Part shown: one piece after another, positions 17,405 to 26,935 of the stretch | Layout of the letters: the number at the start of each line of letters is the position of its first letter | Numbering within the stretch: position 1 is the stretch's first letter | NCBI RefSeq assembly: GCF_002270055.1 | Contig: NZ_NIBG01000008.1 | Span: 139,014 to 203,013 of the forward strand | Direction of reading: 5' to 3' | Length of the DNA stretch: 64,000 nt | DNA from: Anaeromicrobium sediminis | GTDB taxonomy: Bacteria > Bacillota > Clostridia > Peptostreptococcales > Thermotaleaceae | Notes under the pieces: generated by a model | Seen by the model: only the letters and a program-made list of their open reading frames with translations | The model's database searches: none | Told to the model about the DNA's origin: nothing | Made by a program: the position numbers and the translations under genes

Positions 17405-19036
17405 TTACTTAAGAAAATCTAACAAACTTGGTTGAATTATTCTAGAACCTACAGATAAAGCTGCCTTATATACGCTCTCTTCCATCTTCATCTTCATTAT
17501 AGTCTCTGCCATATCCACATCTTGAGTTTTAGATAATAGTTTATTAAAATTAAGTATATTATCTTCTATGCGTTTTTGATCTAATTCAAGTCTATTAGTT
17601 TTTCCACCAATATCTGATATTATGGATAGTATATTAGTCATATTTTTATCTATATCACCTATTATATCTGTAGTACTTAACTCCTGTTCTTTTATTACAC
17701 ATTCCTCTGCTGTCGTATCAGAATCAATACCTAATAAACTTTGAGCTTTTACTGTAAATACAGTTGAAGAACTTTCATTAACAAACATTAATCTATTATC
17801 ATCAGTCATTTTTACTTTTATATCAGAACCATTATTTTTAAGTTCATCTTCTATTATGTCTGTTAACTTGTTTCTGCCTGCTAATGTATCCATATTATAA
17901 CTACCTTCTGGTATAGTTATAGTAACTCCATCTACATCTATGGTCATACCACCTACTGGACTATCTATTGTTCCTTCTAATCGCTCTCCCACTACTATAG
18001 GATGTTTAACATATGTAGCATTTGTTGCTGTACCACCATCTGGAGTTACAGAAAATTCCACATCTCCTGAGAAAATCATATCAGTTCCATCAGGTGTAAC
18101 CTTTATTCCTTTATTTTTAAGAAAGTCATTTTCATTTATTATATCTTGCATATTTTCTCCTGCTGGCACTTCTATTTCCACATTGTCATCTCCAACAGTT
18201 ATAACTAATTTTCTATCCGCACTATTATCAAGACCACTTATAGGAGTAGTTTTATATTCACTCTCTATAAATCCTTTCTTATAGGAAGCAGAATCTTCAT
18301 TATCTGGTTTATCTAAAGCCATCTCTAACCTAGTTAAGGTGTCATAGGTGCCTAAAAATCCTATTTGAACCAGTTCATCACCAGTTATGTTCACATCTAC
18401 ATAATTCTTAGTTCCTATTTCAATTAGTTTATCTTGGTCTAACTCTGTAGATGTAAGTTCCTTATTTAATGGATTAATAAGAAAGTTTTTAAACTCAGTA
18501 TCGTCTATACTTGGGTCTACTGCTCCTCCTGGTGACAAAAACTTGCCGTTATATTTTAATCGTTTTACCGTTTTTCCATCAATGTCAACTTCTACTTCCT
18601 CAAAAGGCTCATCTAAAGTATTGTATCCTGCAAATAGAAATTTTCCTGCAAAGTTAGTATTCCCAATAGATACAATTTGATCTTTTAGTTGAGATATTTC
18701 CTTTTTTGTAGCGGCCCTGTCTTCATCCGTTAAAGTGTCATTTGATGCTCTTACAGTTAATTCCCTTACCCTTTGTAAGGCGTCCTTTAATTGAGTTATG
18801 GCAGTTTCACTAGCATCCAGCCAAGATAAGGATTCATCTATATTCTTTTTATATTGTTCATGGCTAGATATATCTGACGAAAGCCTTAAAATAGTAGACA
18901 TACCCACTGGATCATCAGATGGTTTAGATATGCGTTTTCCAGTACTTGCTTGATTATCAAGCTTATCTAAATTTATCATGTGATTATTTAAATTTCTCAT
19001 CATATTACTAATCATCATATTATTTGTAATTCTCAT
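17405..19036 (-). CDS. flgL: Flagellar hook-filament junction protein FlgL (HAP3)
   Basis: FlgL joins the hook-FlgK collar to the filament. The N-terminus MRITNNMMISNMMRNLNNHM, LDNQASTGKRISKPSDDPVG and ALQRVRELTVRASNDTLT motifs and the C-terminal RITNRLELDQKR-like and VDMAETIMKMKMEESVYKAAL pattern identify it. At 543 residues it is clearly longer than the usual 300 or so: the extra is a beta-rich insert (about residues 180-430) with repeated sandwich-like strands, probably surface-exposed domains. flgK is upstream. Confidence 0.9.
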   Translation of the reverse strand: MRITNNMMISNMMRNLNNHMINLDKLDNQASTGKRISKPSDDPVGMSTILRLSSDISSHEQYKKNIDESLSWLDASETAITQLKDALQRVRELTVRASNDTLTDEDRAATKKEISQLKDQIVSIGNTNFAGKFLFAGYNTLDEPFEEVEVDIDGKTVKRLKYNGKFLSPGGAVDPSIDDTEFKNFLINPLNKELTSTELDQDKLIEIGTKNYVDVNITGDELVQIGFLGTYDTLTRLEMALDKPDNEDSASYKKGFIESEYKTTPISGLDNSADRKLVITVGDDNVEIEVPAGENMQDIINENDFLKNKGIKVTPDGTDMIFSGDVEFSVTPDGGTATNATYVKHPIVVGERLEGTIDSPVGGMTIDVDGVTITIPEGSYNMDTLAGRNKLTDIIEDELKNNGSDIKVKMTDDNRLMFVNESSSTVFTVKAQSLLGIDSDTTAEECVIKEQELSTTDIIGDIDKNMTNILSIISDIGGKTNRLELDQKRIEDNILNFNKLLSKTQDVDMAETIMKMKMEESVYKAALSVGSRIIQPSLLDFLK

Positions 19037-19060
19037 ATGTATGGCTCCTTTTAAAATTTT

Positions 19061-19117
19061 AGGTGACGGGTGACAGCCAATTTTATCCTGTCACCGGTCA
19101 CCTGTTATCCGTCACCT
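19061..19117. repeat. Nested inverted repeat between flgK and flgL
   Basis: The 16-base arm 19061-19076 pairs with 19088-19103 (one mismatch); a third copy, CCGTCACCT at 19109-19117, is an exact partner for the first nine bases (19061-19069). The three copies of a GGTGACGG-like word can form alternative hairpins in the flgL leader. There is no clear terminator tract. Confidence 0.65.
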
Positions 19118-19120
19118 GAA

Positions 19121-20548
19121 TTATACGCCCATCCTATTAATAATAGTATCTAGCATTTCATTCATAGTGGTAATCATCCTAGCATTGGCATTATAACTTT
19201 GTTGGAATCTTACCATATTACTCATTTCTTCATCTAATGATACACCTGATACAGATTGTCTTTTCCTATTTGTTTCTTCTACTAGCACAGTTTGGTTTAT
19301 ACTCATATTCTTAGCTTGTGCCGCATCAACACCTAAGTTAGATATTAATGAGTTCATAAAATCTCCAGGCTTTCCCCACTTAAACATGTCAGCCTTATCT
19401 TTTAATTTATTCATTTCAAGGATGTTCTTGCCGTCTCCTGGTAATCCTTCTTTAGTTGAACTGGCTGCTATTTTATTTAAATCACCGTCAATATCATCAC
19501 TTATCTTAATAGTGTTAGATGGATAATTAGGGTCATACTCAAAAAACTTTATTCCCGTATCTCCATTTAATCCATATCCCTTTTCATGGACTTCGTTAAT
19601 TTCATCTGCTAACACACTAGTGAACTCATTTAGTCTTTCTATGTAATAAGGAACACCCTTTTTATCTCCATCTATATTATCTCGTCCATCCATTAAAGCC
19701 TTTAACTTTCCTGTAGTTATATTAATCTTTGCCCCATCATCCCAAACTACTTCACCTAAGTTTGGTACATCTGTATCATTATTTAAAACTTTTCTATCTT
19801 CACATACTAATTCTTTAGATCTATCATGATTTACAAGCTGAGTTCCACCTATTAAAACTTGCATCTTACCCTGACCATCTTCTATAGTTTGAATGTCAGT
19901 AAGTTCTGAGAGTTTATCCAATAACAAATTCCTTTGATCCCTTAAATCATTAGCATTAGATCCATCTAACTCAGCCCTAAATATTTGGTCATTTAAAGCT
20001 GCTATACTCTTTCCATATCCATTAATTTGATCTACAGTGGCCCTCACATTAAAGTCTAGATCTTCCTGCATTTCTCTAAGTTGATTACCCATTCTATTTA
20101 CAGTAGTAGTAAATGCAATTGCCTTTTCCCTTACTAAGGCTCTCACCGTTTGGTCCTCAGGGTTTGAACTTAACGTTTGTAAACTTTCAAAGAATTCATC
20201 CATAACCTCTCTCATACCAGAATCAGATGGTTCATTCATAACAAGTTCTAAACTCTCTAGTATTTCTTGTCTGGCTTCCCATTCTCCTAAGTTTTGATTT
20301 TCAGTTCTATATTTAAAATCTAAAAAACCATCTCTTATTTGAATTACCTTATCCGTATCTACTCCCGTTCCTAGCATTCCCTCTGAATTTGGAATGGGAA
20401 GGGGGTTTCCTGGTTTTACCTCAAGACGCTGTCTAGAGTAGCCTTCTGTATTTGCATTAGATATATTATGTCCTGTTACATATAAAGCCCTTTGACTTGC
20501 GTGAAGTCCACTTACGGCCACATTAAATCCAAAAAAAGTTGAACTCAT
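19121..20548 (-). CDS. flgK: Flagellar hook-associated protein FlgK (HAP1)
   Basis: FlgK is the first hook-filament junction protein. The N-terminus has the conserved GFNVAVSGLHASQRALYVTGHNIS and SNANTEGYSRQRLEVK region, the centre the YRTENQNLGEWEARQEIL and NEPSDSGMREVMDEFFESL stretch, and the C-terminus the flagellar-basal-body type end VSLDEEMSNMVRFQQSYNANARMI. It is 475 residues, a normal length. It follows flgN by 6 bases. Confidence 0.96.
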   Translation of the reverse strand: MSSTFFGFNVAVSGLHASQRALYVTGHNISNANTEGYSRQRLEVKPGNPLPIPNSEGMLGTGVDTDKVIQIRDGFLDFKYRTENQNLGEWEARQEILESLELVMNEPSDSGMREVMDEFFESLQTLSSNPEDQTVRALVREKAIAFTTTVNRMGNQLREMQEDLDFNVRATVDQINGYGKSIAALNDQIFRAELDGSNANDLRDQRNLLLDKLSELTDIQTIEDGQGKMQVLIGGTQLVNHDRSKELVCEDRKVLNNDTDVPNLGEVVWDDGAKINITTGKLKALMDGRDNIDGDKKGVPYYIERLNEFTSVLADEINEVHEKGYGLNGDTGIKFFEYDPNYPSNTIKISDDIDGDLNKIAASSTKEGLPGDGKNILEMNKLKDKADMFKWGKPGDFMNSLISNLGVDAAQAKNMSINQTVLVEETNRKRQSVSGVSLDEEMSNMVRFQQSYNANARMITTMNEMLDTIINRMGV

Positions 20549-20554
20549 ATTATC

Positions 20555-21046
20555 TTATCCTTTCCCATCAAAGAAACTATTTAAATAGTGTCCATCATTA
20601 TTATTTTCCTTATAAACTACCTGTGTACTTTTTAGACTTGAATATAAATTCACATTAAATTCTATATAATCTAGAGATTGATTAATTAATTTTTCATTTA
20701 AATCATTTAATCTTTTTATTTCCATTAGTACTTTTTCTAATCTATTTTTTAACTCTAATAATACTTTAGAGTATTTCATCTCTACCATATGTATAATATC
20801 TTCTAGTTTATCTATCTTATGAACGTTTCTTTCCTTTAATAGATTTCCTATTATTAAGTTTCTGACCGTATCAATTTTCCTTACTTCACTTATTATTTTT
20901 TCTTCCCTAATAGTCATCTTATCTAGGAGATTTATTTTTTTATCAATGATGAGTTTAGTTTTTTCATCTGCAATTTTCATATATTCTTCATATACTTCAC
21001 ACTCTTTTTTAAGTATGACTATTAATTGTTCAGTAGACTTACTCAT
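20555..21046 (-). CDS. flgN: Flagellar export chaperone FlgN
   Basis: FlgN holds FlgK and FlgL in the cytosol until export. The 163-residue protein is nearly all helix with heptads (IVILKKECEVYEEYMKIADE and a long second helix LKNRLEKVLMEIKRLND), then a flexible tail HYLNSFFDGKG. Position just before flgK and after flgM is the standard flgM-flgN-flgK-flgL order. Confidence 0.88.
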   Translation of the reverse strand: MSKSTEQLIVILKKECEVYEEYMKIADEKTKLIIDKKINLLDKMTIREEKIISEVRKIDTVRNLIIGNLLKERNVHKIDKLEDIIHMVEMKYSKVLLELKNRLEKVLMEIKRLNDLNEKLINQSLDYIEFNVNLYSSLKSTQVVYKENNNDGHYLNSFFDGKG

Positions 21047-21070
21047 TTAGACCTCCTACGTTTCTATGTA

Positions 21071-21104
21071 TTTAGGGTTAAGAGTTTTTTCTCTTAACCC
21101 TAAA
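21071..21104. repeat. 14-bp perfect inverted repeat between flgM and flgN
   Basis: Arms 21071-21084 and 21091-21104 are exact complements around TTTTTT. No T-run lies after the stem on the minus strand, so it is more likely an mRNA-processing or stability hairpin than a full terminator. Confidence 0.7.
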
Positions 21105-21106
21105 CC

Positions 21107-21370
21107 CTATTTCTTCAATATCTTATCTGCCACCTGCTCCATAGACACATTAAATGTACCTGTTTCTATTTTCTTTTTTATTTCCTCTACCTTTTCTTCT
21201 CTTATTTGTGGCAACTTTTTATACGCCCCATATGCCACTTGATAATCCCTAGCTTTTTCAGAAATGTCTATTTTATCTTCTTCTTGTTTAAATTTTTTAC
21301 TTTCTGTTTTAATAGGTTTATCGTATGCCTTCATTATTTTGTTTATATTTCGTATATTATTTATTTTCAT
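21107..21370 (-). CDS. flgM: Anti-sigma-28 factor FlgM
   Basis: FlgM binds sigma-28 and keeps late flagellar genes off until the hook is complete and FlgM is exported. The 87-residue protein shows the family C-terminal region DKIDISEKARDYQVA and IKKKIETGTFNVSMEQVADKIL. Being behind a sigma-28-like promoter gives the usual negative feedback. Confidence 0.92.
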   Translation of the reverse strand: MKINNIRNINKIMKAYDKPIKTESKKFKQEEDKIDISEKARDYQVAYGAYKKLPQIREEKVEEIKKKIETGTFNVSMEQVADKILKK

Positions 21371-21407
21371 AAAAAAACACCTCGCTCTACCAATTACCTT
21401 ATTAATA

Positions 21408-21434
21408 GTATCGGTAAAGAGAAGTGTTCTCTTA
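21408..21434 (-). promoter_or_regulatory. Sigma-28-like promoter of the flgM-csrA operon
   Basis: TAAG (21431-21434), 15 bases and ACCGATAC (21408-21415), two changes from consensus. The spacer contains a small palindrome AAGAGAA/TTCTCTT (21417-21433). Confidence 0.6.
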
Positions 21435-21442
21435 ACATAAAT

Positions 21443-21856
21443 TTATCTTTTTTTTCTGTCTGCAGTAAACATTCTGTGTTTATTTTCATTTTTTTCCTTC
21501 GCCGTTTCCCTTTTCTTTATATCTGGTGATAATCCCCTTCTCATTTCTTCTATACATACATCACAAAATCTACCTGTTTTAATTCCCTTTCCACAACGTT
21601 CACATTCTATTAAAAGAGATGAGTTCTCACTTATAATTTCAAGTTTTCCTTGTCTTATGTATCTTAAAATAATGTCCTCTTCAACTCCTGTTTCCTCTGA
21701 TATTTCAACTAAAGTAGCTCCAGGATTATCATATACATATTCCCTTACAATCTTAAAGCTTTCGTCATCTTTTTTTCTACATCTTTGGCAAATCTTTGTA
21801 ATTCCCGTATATTGAAATACCCTTCCGCACTTTTTGCAATTCATTAATTCCGCCAT
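21443..21856 (-). CDS. yvyF: YvyF-like flagellar-operon protein (TIGR03826)
   Basis: A 137-residue protein with an N-terminal zinc ribbon (CKKCGRVFQYTGITKICQRC), a winged-helix-like middle (DNPGATLVEISEETGVEEDIILRYIRQG), a second zinc knuckle (CERCGKGIKTGRFCDVC) and a charged tail. This is the YvyF family, found between comFC and flgM in Firmicutes. It is probably a nucleic-acid-binding regulator, unproven. Confidence 0.9.
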   Translation of the reverse strand: MAELMNCKKCGRVFQYTGITKICQRCRKKDDESFKIVREYVYDNPGATLVEISEETGVEEDIILRYIRQGKLEIISENSSLLIECERCGKGIKTGRFCDVCIEEMRRGLSPDIKKRETAKEKNENKHRMFTADRKKR

Positions 21857-21871
21857 ATTCTCCCACCTATC

Positions 21872-22597
21872 TTATGTATTTTTTCCTATGGAAAAGGTTA
21901 TAGAATAAATATTTTTTGGTTTTAATCTATTTAAGCTGCCACAACAGGCATCTATTGTATTTCCTGTCGTAAACACATCATCTACAAGTAGTATATTTTT
22001 ATTTATCATATTTGGATTGTTCCTTACCTGAAAGGCATCCTTTAAATTCTTTTGTCTCTCCATTTTATTTAATTTATTTTGTTCTAAAGTTTCATTACAT
22101 TTAATTAGGGTTTTATAGTCTGCTATTATGTTAGTTTTTTCACTCATGTATTTACATAAAAGCTCCGATTGATTAAATCCCCTTTTTCTTTTCTTGTTTT
22201 TATGTAAGGGTACAGGTATCATATAATCTATTTCTAAATTACTTTCTAGTAGCTTATCACTCATTATTTCCGCCATGTGATATGCTAAATAGGTTTTTTT
22301 ATTAAACTTTAAATTATGAACTAATTTTTTCGTATTATCATCATATAATACACAGGCTATATTCTTTTGAAAAAGATGCTTACTGTTAATACAATCAAAA
22401 CACCGATTAATAGTATTATCTATACTAATAATTTTACCACATTTTTCACAGGTATTATTTACCCAATTCACTTTTTTATGACAATTTTTGCATAATGAAT
22501 ACTTTTCTGTAGTATGGATGGGATCTTTGCACATTAGACAATATATATTTCTTGGATATATTAAATCTAGAAAAAAGTCCACAATACTTTTAATCAT
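21872..22597 (-). CDS. comFC: ComFC family phosphoribosyltransferase-like protein
   Basis: The 241-residue protein has a zinc-ribbon N-terminus (CLMCKDPIHTTEKYSLCKNC and CEKCGKI, with four more Cys) followed by a PRTase fold with the PRPP loop NILLVDDVFTTGNTIDACC (about residues 198-214). ComFC helps take up and process transforming DNA in competent cells. The ATG overlaps the recD2 stop (ATGA), so it is translationally coupled to recD2. Confidence 0.93.
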   Translation of the reverse strand: MIKSIVDFFLDLIYPRNIYCLMCKDPIHTTEKYSLCKNCHKKVNWVNNTCEKCGKIISIDNTINRCFDCINSKHLFQKNIACVLYDDNTKKLVHNLKFNKKTYLAYHMAEIMSDKLLESNLEIDYMIPVPLHKNKKRKRGFNQSELLCKYMSEKTNIIADYKTLIKCNETLEQNKLNKMERQKNLKDAFQVRNNPNMINKNILLVDDVFTTGNTIDACCGSLNRLKPKNIYSITFSIGKNT

Positions 22598-24816
22598 TTA
22601 ATAACACCTGCATCTACGAATTTTCTTAATTTATTTAGGAGTCCTGAATTTCTCTTTCTTATCCTATGGTTGTCCACCATATTTTTTAGTCCAGCTTCCA
22701 CGCCTACCATTACTACTAATTCCTTAGCACGGGTCACCCCCGTATAAAGTAAATTACGAGTAAGCAACATGGGAGGACCAAAGGATATGGGCATTATAAC
22801 TATGGGAAATTCACTTCCTTGACTCTTATGAATAGTTATGGCATAGGCCAATTCGATTTCATCTAATTGGGAAAAATCATATTTTACTATTTTTTCTTCA
22901 TCAAATATTATATGTACTTCCTTTTCTTCATTATCTATGAAATCAATATAGCCAAAATCTCCATTAAAGACGCCTACTCCCTCTTCATCACTATTCTTGT
23001 TTTTCCACTTTAAGTTATAGTTGTTTTTCATTTGCATTATTTTATCTCCCACACGGAAGATTTTATCTTTCATTTCCTTTTCTATTTTATAGGGTGCCTT
23101 AGGATTTAATACACTTTGCAGTGTATTATTTAAATTATACATGCCTACAGTTCCCTTTTTCATGGGAGTTAACACTTGTATATCCTTTATTGGATCACAT
23201 TTTGCAAAGTTTGGTAATCTCTCTTTACAAAGTTCCTTTATGATTTTTACTATATCCTCTTGCTTTTTTCTAGACATGAAGAAAAAGTCTTTTTCTTTTT
23301 TATTTAATTTAGGATATTCTCCCTTATTTATCTTATGAGCATTTACTACAATCATACTTTCTTCAGCTTGTCGAAATATTTCATTTAATTCAACTACCTT
23401 TATTAATTTACTCTCTATAATATCCCTAAGGACATTACCAGGTCCTACAGAAGGCAATTGATCCACATCTCCCACAAGGATTAGCCTAGTTCCTAAAGTT
23501 AAAGATTTCATAAGGCCATGCATAAGCCTTATATCTACCATGGACATTTCATCTATTATAATTACATCTTCTGTTAAAGGTTCATCTTCATCCTTAACAA
23601 AGCCTAGTCTATTATCTCCTTCCATATATGAATACTCCAATAATCTATGGATAGTCTTAGCTTCTCGTCCTGTGGCCTCACTCATTCTCTTAGCTGCCCT
23701 CCCCGTAGGAGCAGCTAGGGCTATGGATAGATTATTATCTTCTAATATTTTTATTATGGTATTTATGGTTGTGGTCTTACCCGTTCCAGGCCCTCCCGTT
23801 ATGATCAATATGCCATTTTCTGCTGCTGACTTTATGGCTAATTTTTGTTTACTTGCTAAATTTATATTTTCCGATTCCTCTATTTTTTTTATTTCTTCTT
23901 CTATATTGTCGGATATATGCTTAACTTCCACGCTGGCCATATCTATAATCTTTCTGCACACATAACTTTCAGAATAAAATAGGGACATTTCAAATACACA
24001 TATTTCTCCATCTATATTTTCCATATGAATTTCATGATCTATAGTAAGCTTTACTAAAGTATCATCTATTAAATCTTTAGGAACAGATAGTATTTTACTT
24101 CCATCATTTATTAAATTATCCTTTTTAACATAGGTGTGACCTTCTAATGAACAACTGTTTAATATGTACTTTATTCCACATCTTATTCTGTATGGGGATG
24201 TGGGATCTATGCCCATTTTCTTTGCTATGGAATCTGACATTTTAAATCCAATTCCTACTATTTCATCTGCTAACCTATAGGGATTTTCTTGTATTAGTTT
24301 TATAGCTTCATCTTCATATCTTTTATATATTTTTATGGCATAGGCAGGAGTTACTCCATATTGTTGTAAAAACATCATAAGTTCCCTTAGATTTCTCTGT
24401 TCTTTAAAGCTCTCCACAATTTTTTCATATTTAGATTTCCCTACACCACTTACCTCCATAAGTCGTTCAGGGTTAGATTGCATTATATCTAGTGTATCTT
24501 TTCCAAATTTGTTCACTATTCTTTCAGCCATTTTCGGGCCTACTCCTTTTATTATTCCCGATGATAAATATTTTTCTATTCCCTCAATAGTATTAGGGGT
24601 TATCTCTTTATAGCTTATAACTTCAAATTGCTCACCATAGGTAGGGTGCTTTATCCATTTTCCACTAAAAGCGTATGTACCCCCATCATTTATTACAGGC
24701 ATGTACCCTACTACAGTTATTTGTTCTAATTCATTTTCTATTAAAGCCACCGTATAGGCATTATCTTCATTTTTAAATATTGTTTCTGTTAAGACACCTT
24801 GTATTTCTATCGACAT
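22594..24816 (-). CDS. recD2: SF1B DNA helicase RecD2
   Basis: RecD2 is a 5'-3' helicase of DNA repair not associated with RecB/RecC. The N-terminus is an OB-like segment (IEIQGVLTETIFKN), then helix-hairpin-helix motifs (GIIKGVGPKMAERIVN, VSGVGKSKYEKI), the Walker A GGPGTGKTTT (about residues 338-347), motif II IIIDEMSMVD, motif IV GDVDQLPSVGPG and the C-terminal motif VI region YAITIHKSQGSEFP. Its 740 residues are typical. It heads the recD2-comFC-yvyF operon. Confidence 0.95.
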   Translation of the reverse strand: MSIEIQGVLTETIFKNEDNAYTVALIENELEQITVVGYMPVINDGGTYAFSGKWIKHPTYGEQFEVISYKEITPNTIEGIEKYLSSGIIKGVGPKMAERIVNKFGKDTLDIMQSNPERLMEVSGVGKSKYEKIVESFKEQRNLRELMMFLQQYGVTPAYAIKIYKRYEDEAIKLIQENPYRLADEIVGIGFKMSDSIAKKMGIDPTSPYRIRCGIKYILNSCSLEGHTYVKKDNLINDGSKILSVPKDLIDDTLVKLTIDHEIHMENIDGEICVFEMSLFYSESYVCRKIIDMASVEVKHISDNIEEEIKKIEESENINLASKQKLAIKSAAENGILIITGGPGTGKTTTINTIIKILEDNNLSIALAAPTGRAAKRMSEATGREAKTIHRLLEYSYMEGDNRLGFVKDEDEPLTEDVIIIDEMSMVDIRLMHGLMKSLTLGTRLILVGDVDQLPSVGPGNVLRDIIESKLIKVVELNEIFRQAEESMIVVNAHKINKGEYPKLNKKEKDFFFMSRKKQEDIVKIIKELCKERLPNFAKCDPIKDIQVLTPMKKGTVGMYNLNNTLQSVLNPKAPYKIEKEMKDKIFRVGDKIMQMKNNYNLKWKNKNSDEEGVGVFNGDFGYIDFIDNEEKEVHIIFDEEKIVKYDFSQLDEIELAYAITIHKSQGSEFPIVIMPISFGPPMLLTRNLLYTGVTRAKELVVMVGVEAGLKNMVDNHRIRKRNSGLLNKLRKFVDAGVIK

Positions 24817-24926
24817 TTTTTCCTCCTATGGAGATATTGATTTATATGTTAATATAATTATATACAAATTCTTACATTTATTATAAGGAACTTTGTATAT
24901 TTTATTTACGTCTAATAAATAGTTAT

Positions 24927-24970
24927 AGATTTGACCTCTAACGACAGACGACTAACGTCTAACCAAATCT
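24927..24970. repeat. Hairpin with TAACGAC-type words upstream of the secreted protein gene
   Basis: The seven-base arms AGATTTG (24927-24933) and CAAATCT (24964-24970) enclose repeated TAACGAC / TAGTCGTC words that can pair with one another. The rest of the 252-base gap (24817-25068) is AT-rich with no gene. Confidence 0.45.
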
Positions 24971-25068
24971 TTAGAATAAATCTATATCTAAATTACAAAA
25001 CAACTTATATATAGATACATTTTTTTGTATTCATATATAAATATATTATAAAATGAGGTGATTTTAAA

Positions 25069-26346
25069 GTGAAAAAAATACTTTCTATGATTCTAGGAGT
25101 TAGTCTATTGTTCTCTAACGTGGCCTTTGCATCTAGTGGTAATCACATAGATAGGGTTCCGCCTGTAAAGGTAGATTATAAGTTTGTAAATTCTAATGCT
25201 CCTAAGTTAAAAATTGAAGAAGATACTAGTAATGAATTTACAAGTGAAGAACAAAGATTTACTATTAGATTAAATAATGCTAAGTGGTATGATGAATCCA
25301 TTGAAATGATAAATAAATATGCCACTTGCAATATATCTGGAAGTAAAATAAAAATAGACAAAAAGGGTTCCACATCTGCTAGGGTTACTATAACTAGGAG
25401 TTCTAATAATACAGATAAAAAGGCTGTTTTTACTATTCCCTTATTTGTGGAGATTACTGATCCTGGTAATGTGACTGTTACTATTCAATCTTCAAGTTTA
25501 GTATCCCCTGGAGAATATACTTTCGCCAAGGCCATTGATACTAAAAGTAATTTGAAAAAGGACCTGCCCCATGTGTACCCGGGTTTTGAATTTAGCAAGG
25601 ATGATGCTACCTTTATTAGAATTAGTGAATCTAGTAATAATGAGTTTACTAAAAATCAAAAGTTTAGATTAAAATTAGATAATGGAACTTGGAACTACTC
25701 AGAGGTTATTAAAAACATTAAAGCTAGTGACAATAATATAAAGGTCATTAGTATTGATAATATAGATGAAAACACCCTTGAGTTTAATATTATAAAGGAT
25801 AGTTCTAATAAAGTATCCTTTATAGATATTCCTATAATAAGCACAGTTTTAGAAAAGGGTGATGCTAAGGTAACTATAATTCCTGTGAAATCATCTATGA
25901 CTAAAAACACATACTACTATGCATTTATGGATAAGGTCGCTCCAGTGAAGCCTAAAATAGAAATAAATCTTTTTATGAATAAAAAAGATGTGTCTATTGA
26001 AAATCCTGATGGAAAAAATACTATTCAATTAAATGTGGCTCCATATAATTTAACTGGTACTACTATGATACCTGTTACGGGCATCATAGACAATCTAGAT
26101 GCAAATGTAAAGTGGAATGGTGAAACTCGCCAGATAACCATAACGGATGGTAATAATACTTTCATAATTCTTACTCTAGATAGTAACTATGCTTTAGTAA
26201 ATGGAGAAAAAATAGAATTATCTCAAGCTCCTATGATCATCAATGGAAGAACTTTAATTCCCCTTAGATTCGTATCTGAAAACTTAGGCTGCGAAGTTAA
26301 GTGGTATGAAGATGAAGAAAAAATAACTATTTTGAAAATGAAGTAG
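25069..26346 (+). CDS. Secreted protein with two novel modules and a copper-amine-oxidase-N-like domain
   Basis: A 425-residue exported protein. The GTG start at 25069 follows GAGGTG by 8 bases. Residues 1-21 are a signal peptide (MKKILSMILGVSLLFSNVAFA). Residues about 46-157 and 178-290 are two related beta-rich modules (RFTIRLNNAKW and KFRLKLDNGTW mark equivalent points). Residues about 300-425 form a copper amine oxidase N-terminal-like domain (MIPVTGIIDNLDANVKWNG, TLIPLRFVSENLGCEVKW), a cell-wall-associated domain common in clostridia. The first modules recur in the two SLH proteins at 31-36 kb. No metal ligands are evident. Confidence 0.85.
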   Translation: MKKILSMILGVSLLFSNVAFASSGNHIDRVPPVKVDYKFVNSNAPKLKIEEDTSNEFTSEEQRFTIRLNNAKWYDESIEMINKYATCNISGSKIKIDKKGSTSARVTITRSSNNTDKKAVFTIPLFVEITDPGNVTVTIQSSSLVSPGEYTFAKAIDTKSNLKKDLPHVYPGFEFSKDDATFIRISESSNNEFTKNQKFRLKLDNGTWNYSEVIKNIKASDNNIKVISIDNIDENTLEFNIIKDSSNKVSFIDIPIISTVLEKGDAKVTIIPVKSSMTKNTYYYAFMDKVAPVKPKIEINLFMNKKDVSIENPDGKNTIQLNVAPYNLTGTTMIPVTGIIDNLDANVKWNGETRQITITDGNNTFIILTLDSNYALVNGEKIELSQAPMIINGRTLIPLRFVSENLGCEVKWYEDEEKITILKMK

Positions 26347-26363
26347 ATTTATCTACTTCATTT
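26336..26363. terminator. Bidirectional terminator between converging genes
   Basis: A 12-bp stem (26336-26347 with 26352-26363, loop ttta) separates the secreted protein gene (plus) from the ComK-like gene (minus), whose stop codons flank it. Confidence 0.75.
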
Positions 26364-26913
26364 CCTTTATCATTCTCTTAAGTTCCATTATCTCCATATA
26401 TAATCTTCCTATATGGTCCACAGTAGCTACTTGTCCAAATTCATAGGACATGGGATTTTTTTTAGTATTTTCATTTAATATGAGTTTTACATTGTTAAAA
26501 TCCCTTTTTACACTATGAATCCTCTGTAGTACCTGTATTTCATGTCCATTTTCCATTATTAATTTAGTGTGTCTTCCATCTTCTACTATATCTTTTACAA
26601 AATGAAAGTTCACATATCCATAGGCTCCATCGTTTTGAAATTTAGGCTTCCTAGTTTTAAAGGGAACTAATATGAGTTCTTCATTTATTACAATGGGAAT
26701 ACCTAATCTCTTATTTATAACTTTTCCATATCTTCTTCTAAATGCACTTAAATGCAGTGCATATTCATTACATATTCTCCTTAAAACAGTTCTTACTCTT
26801 TTATACTCTATATGACTATTTTCCATGGTTATTATGTTAGTTCCATTGCCTTTATCATATATGGGAATTATGGCTATTATGGATTCCTCTAATATATCTT
26901 CTATGCGTTCCAT
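26353..26913 (-). CDS. ComK-like competence regulator
   Basis: The 186-residue protein shares a ComK-type layout: an early strand-rich part (IIAIIPIYDKGNGTNIITME), the SAFRRRYGKVINKRLGIPIVINEELILVPFKT segment matching the ComK region RRKA...KPPIMVDPSNQIFLFPT, then GAYGYVNFHFVKDI and the TKLIMENGHEIQVLQ strand pair. ComK is a minor-groove DNA-binding activator of competence genes. The call rests on eye-matched pattern, so it is moderate. The ribosome site is GAGGTG 6 bases upstream of ATG 26913. A LexA-type box covers its presumed start point. Confidence 0.6.
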   Translation of the reverse strand: MERIEDILEESIIAIIPIYDKGNGTNIITMENSHIEYKRVRTVLRRICNEYALHLSAFRRRYGKVINKRLGIPIVINEELILVPFKTRKPKFQNDGAYGYVNFHFVKDIVEDGRHTKLIMENGHEIQVLQRIHSVKRDFNNVKLILNENTKKNPMSYEFGQVATVDHIGRLYMEIMELKRMIKEMK

Positions 26914-26935
26914 AATTTCACCTCGCTCTTTCTTT

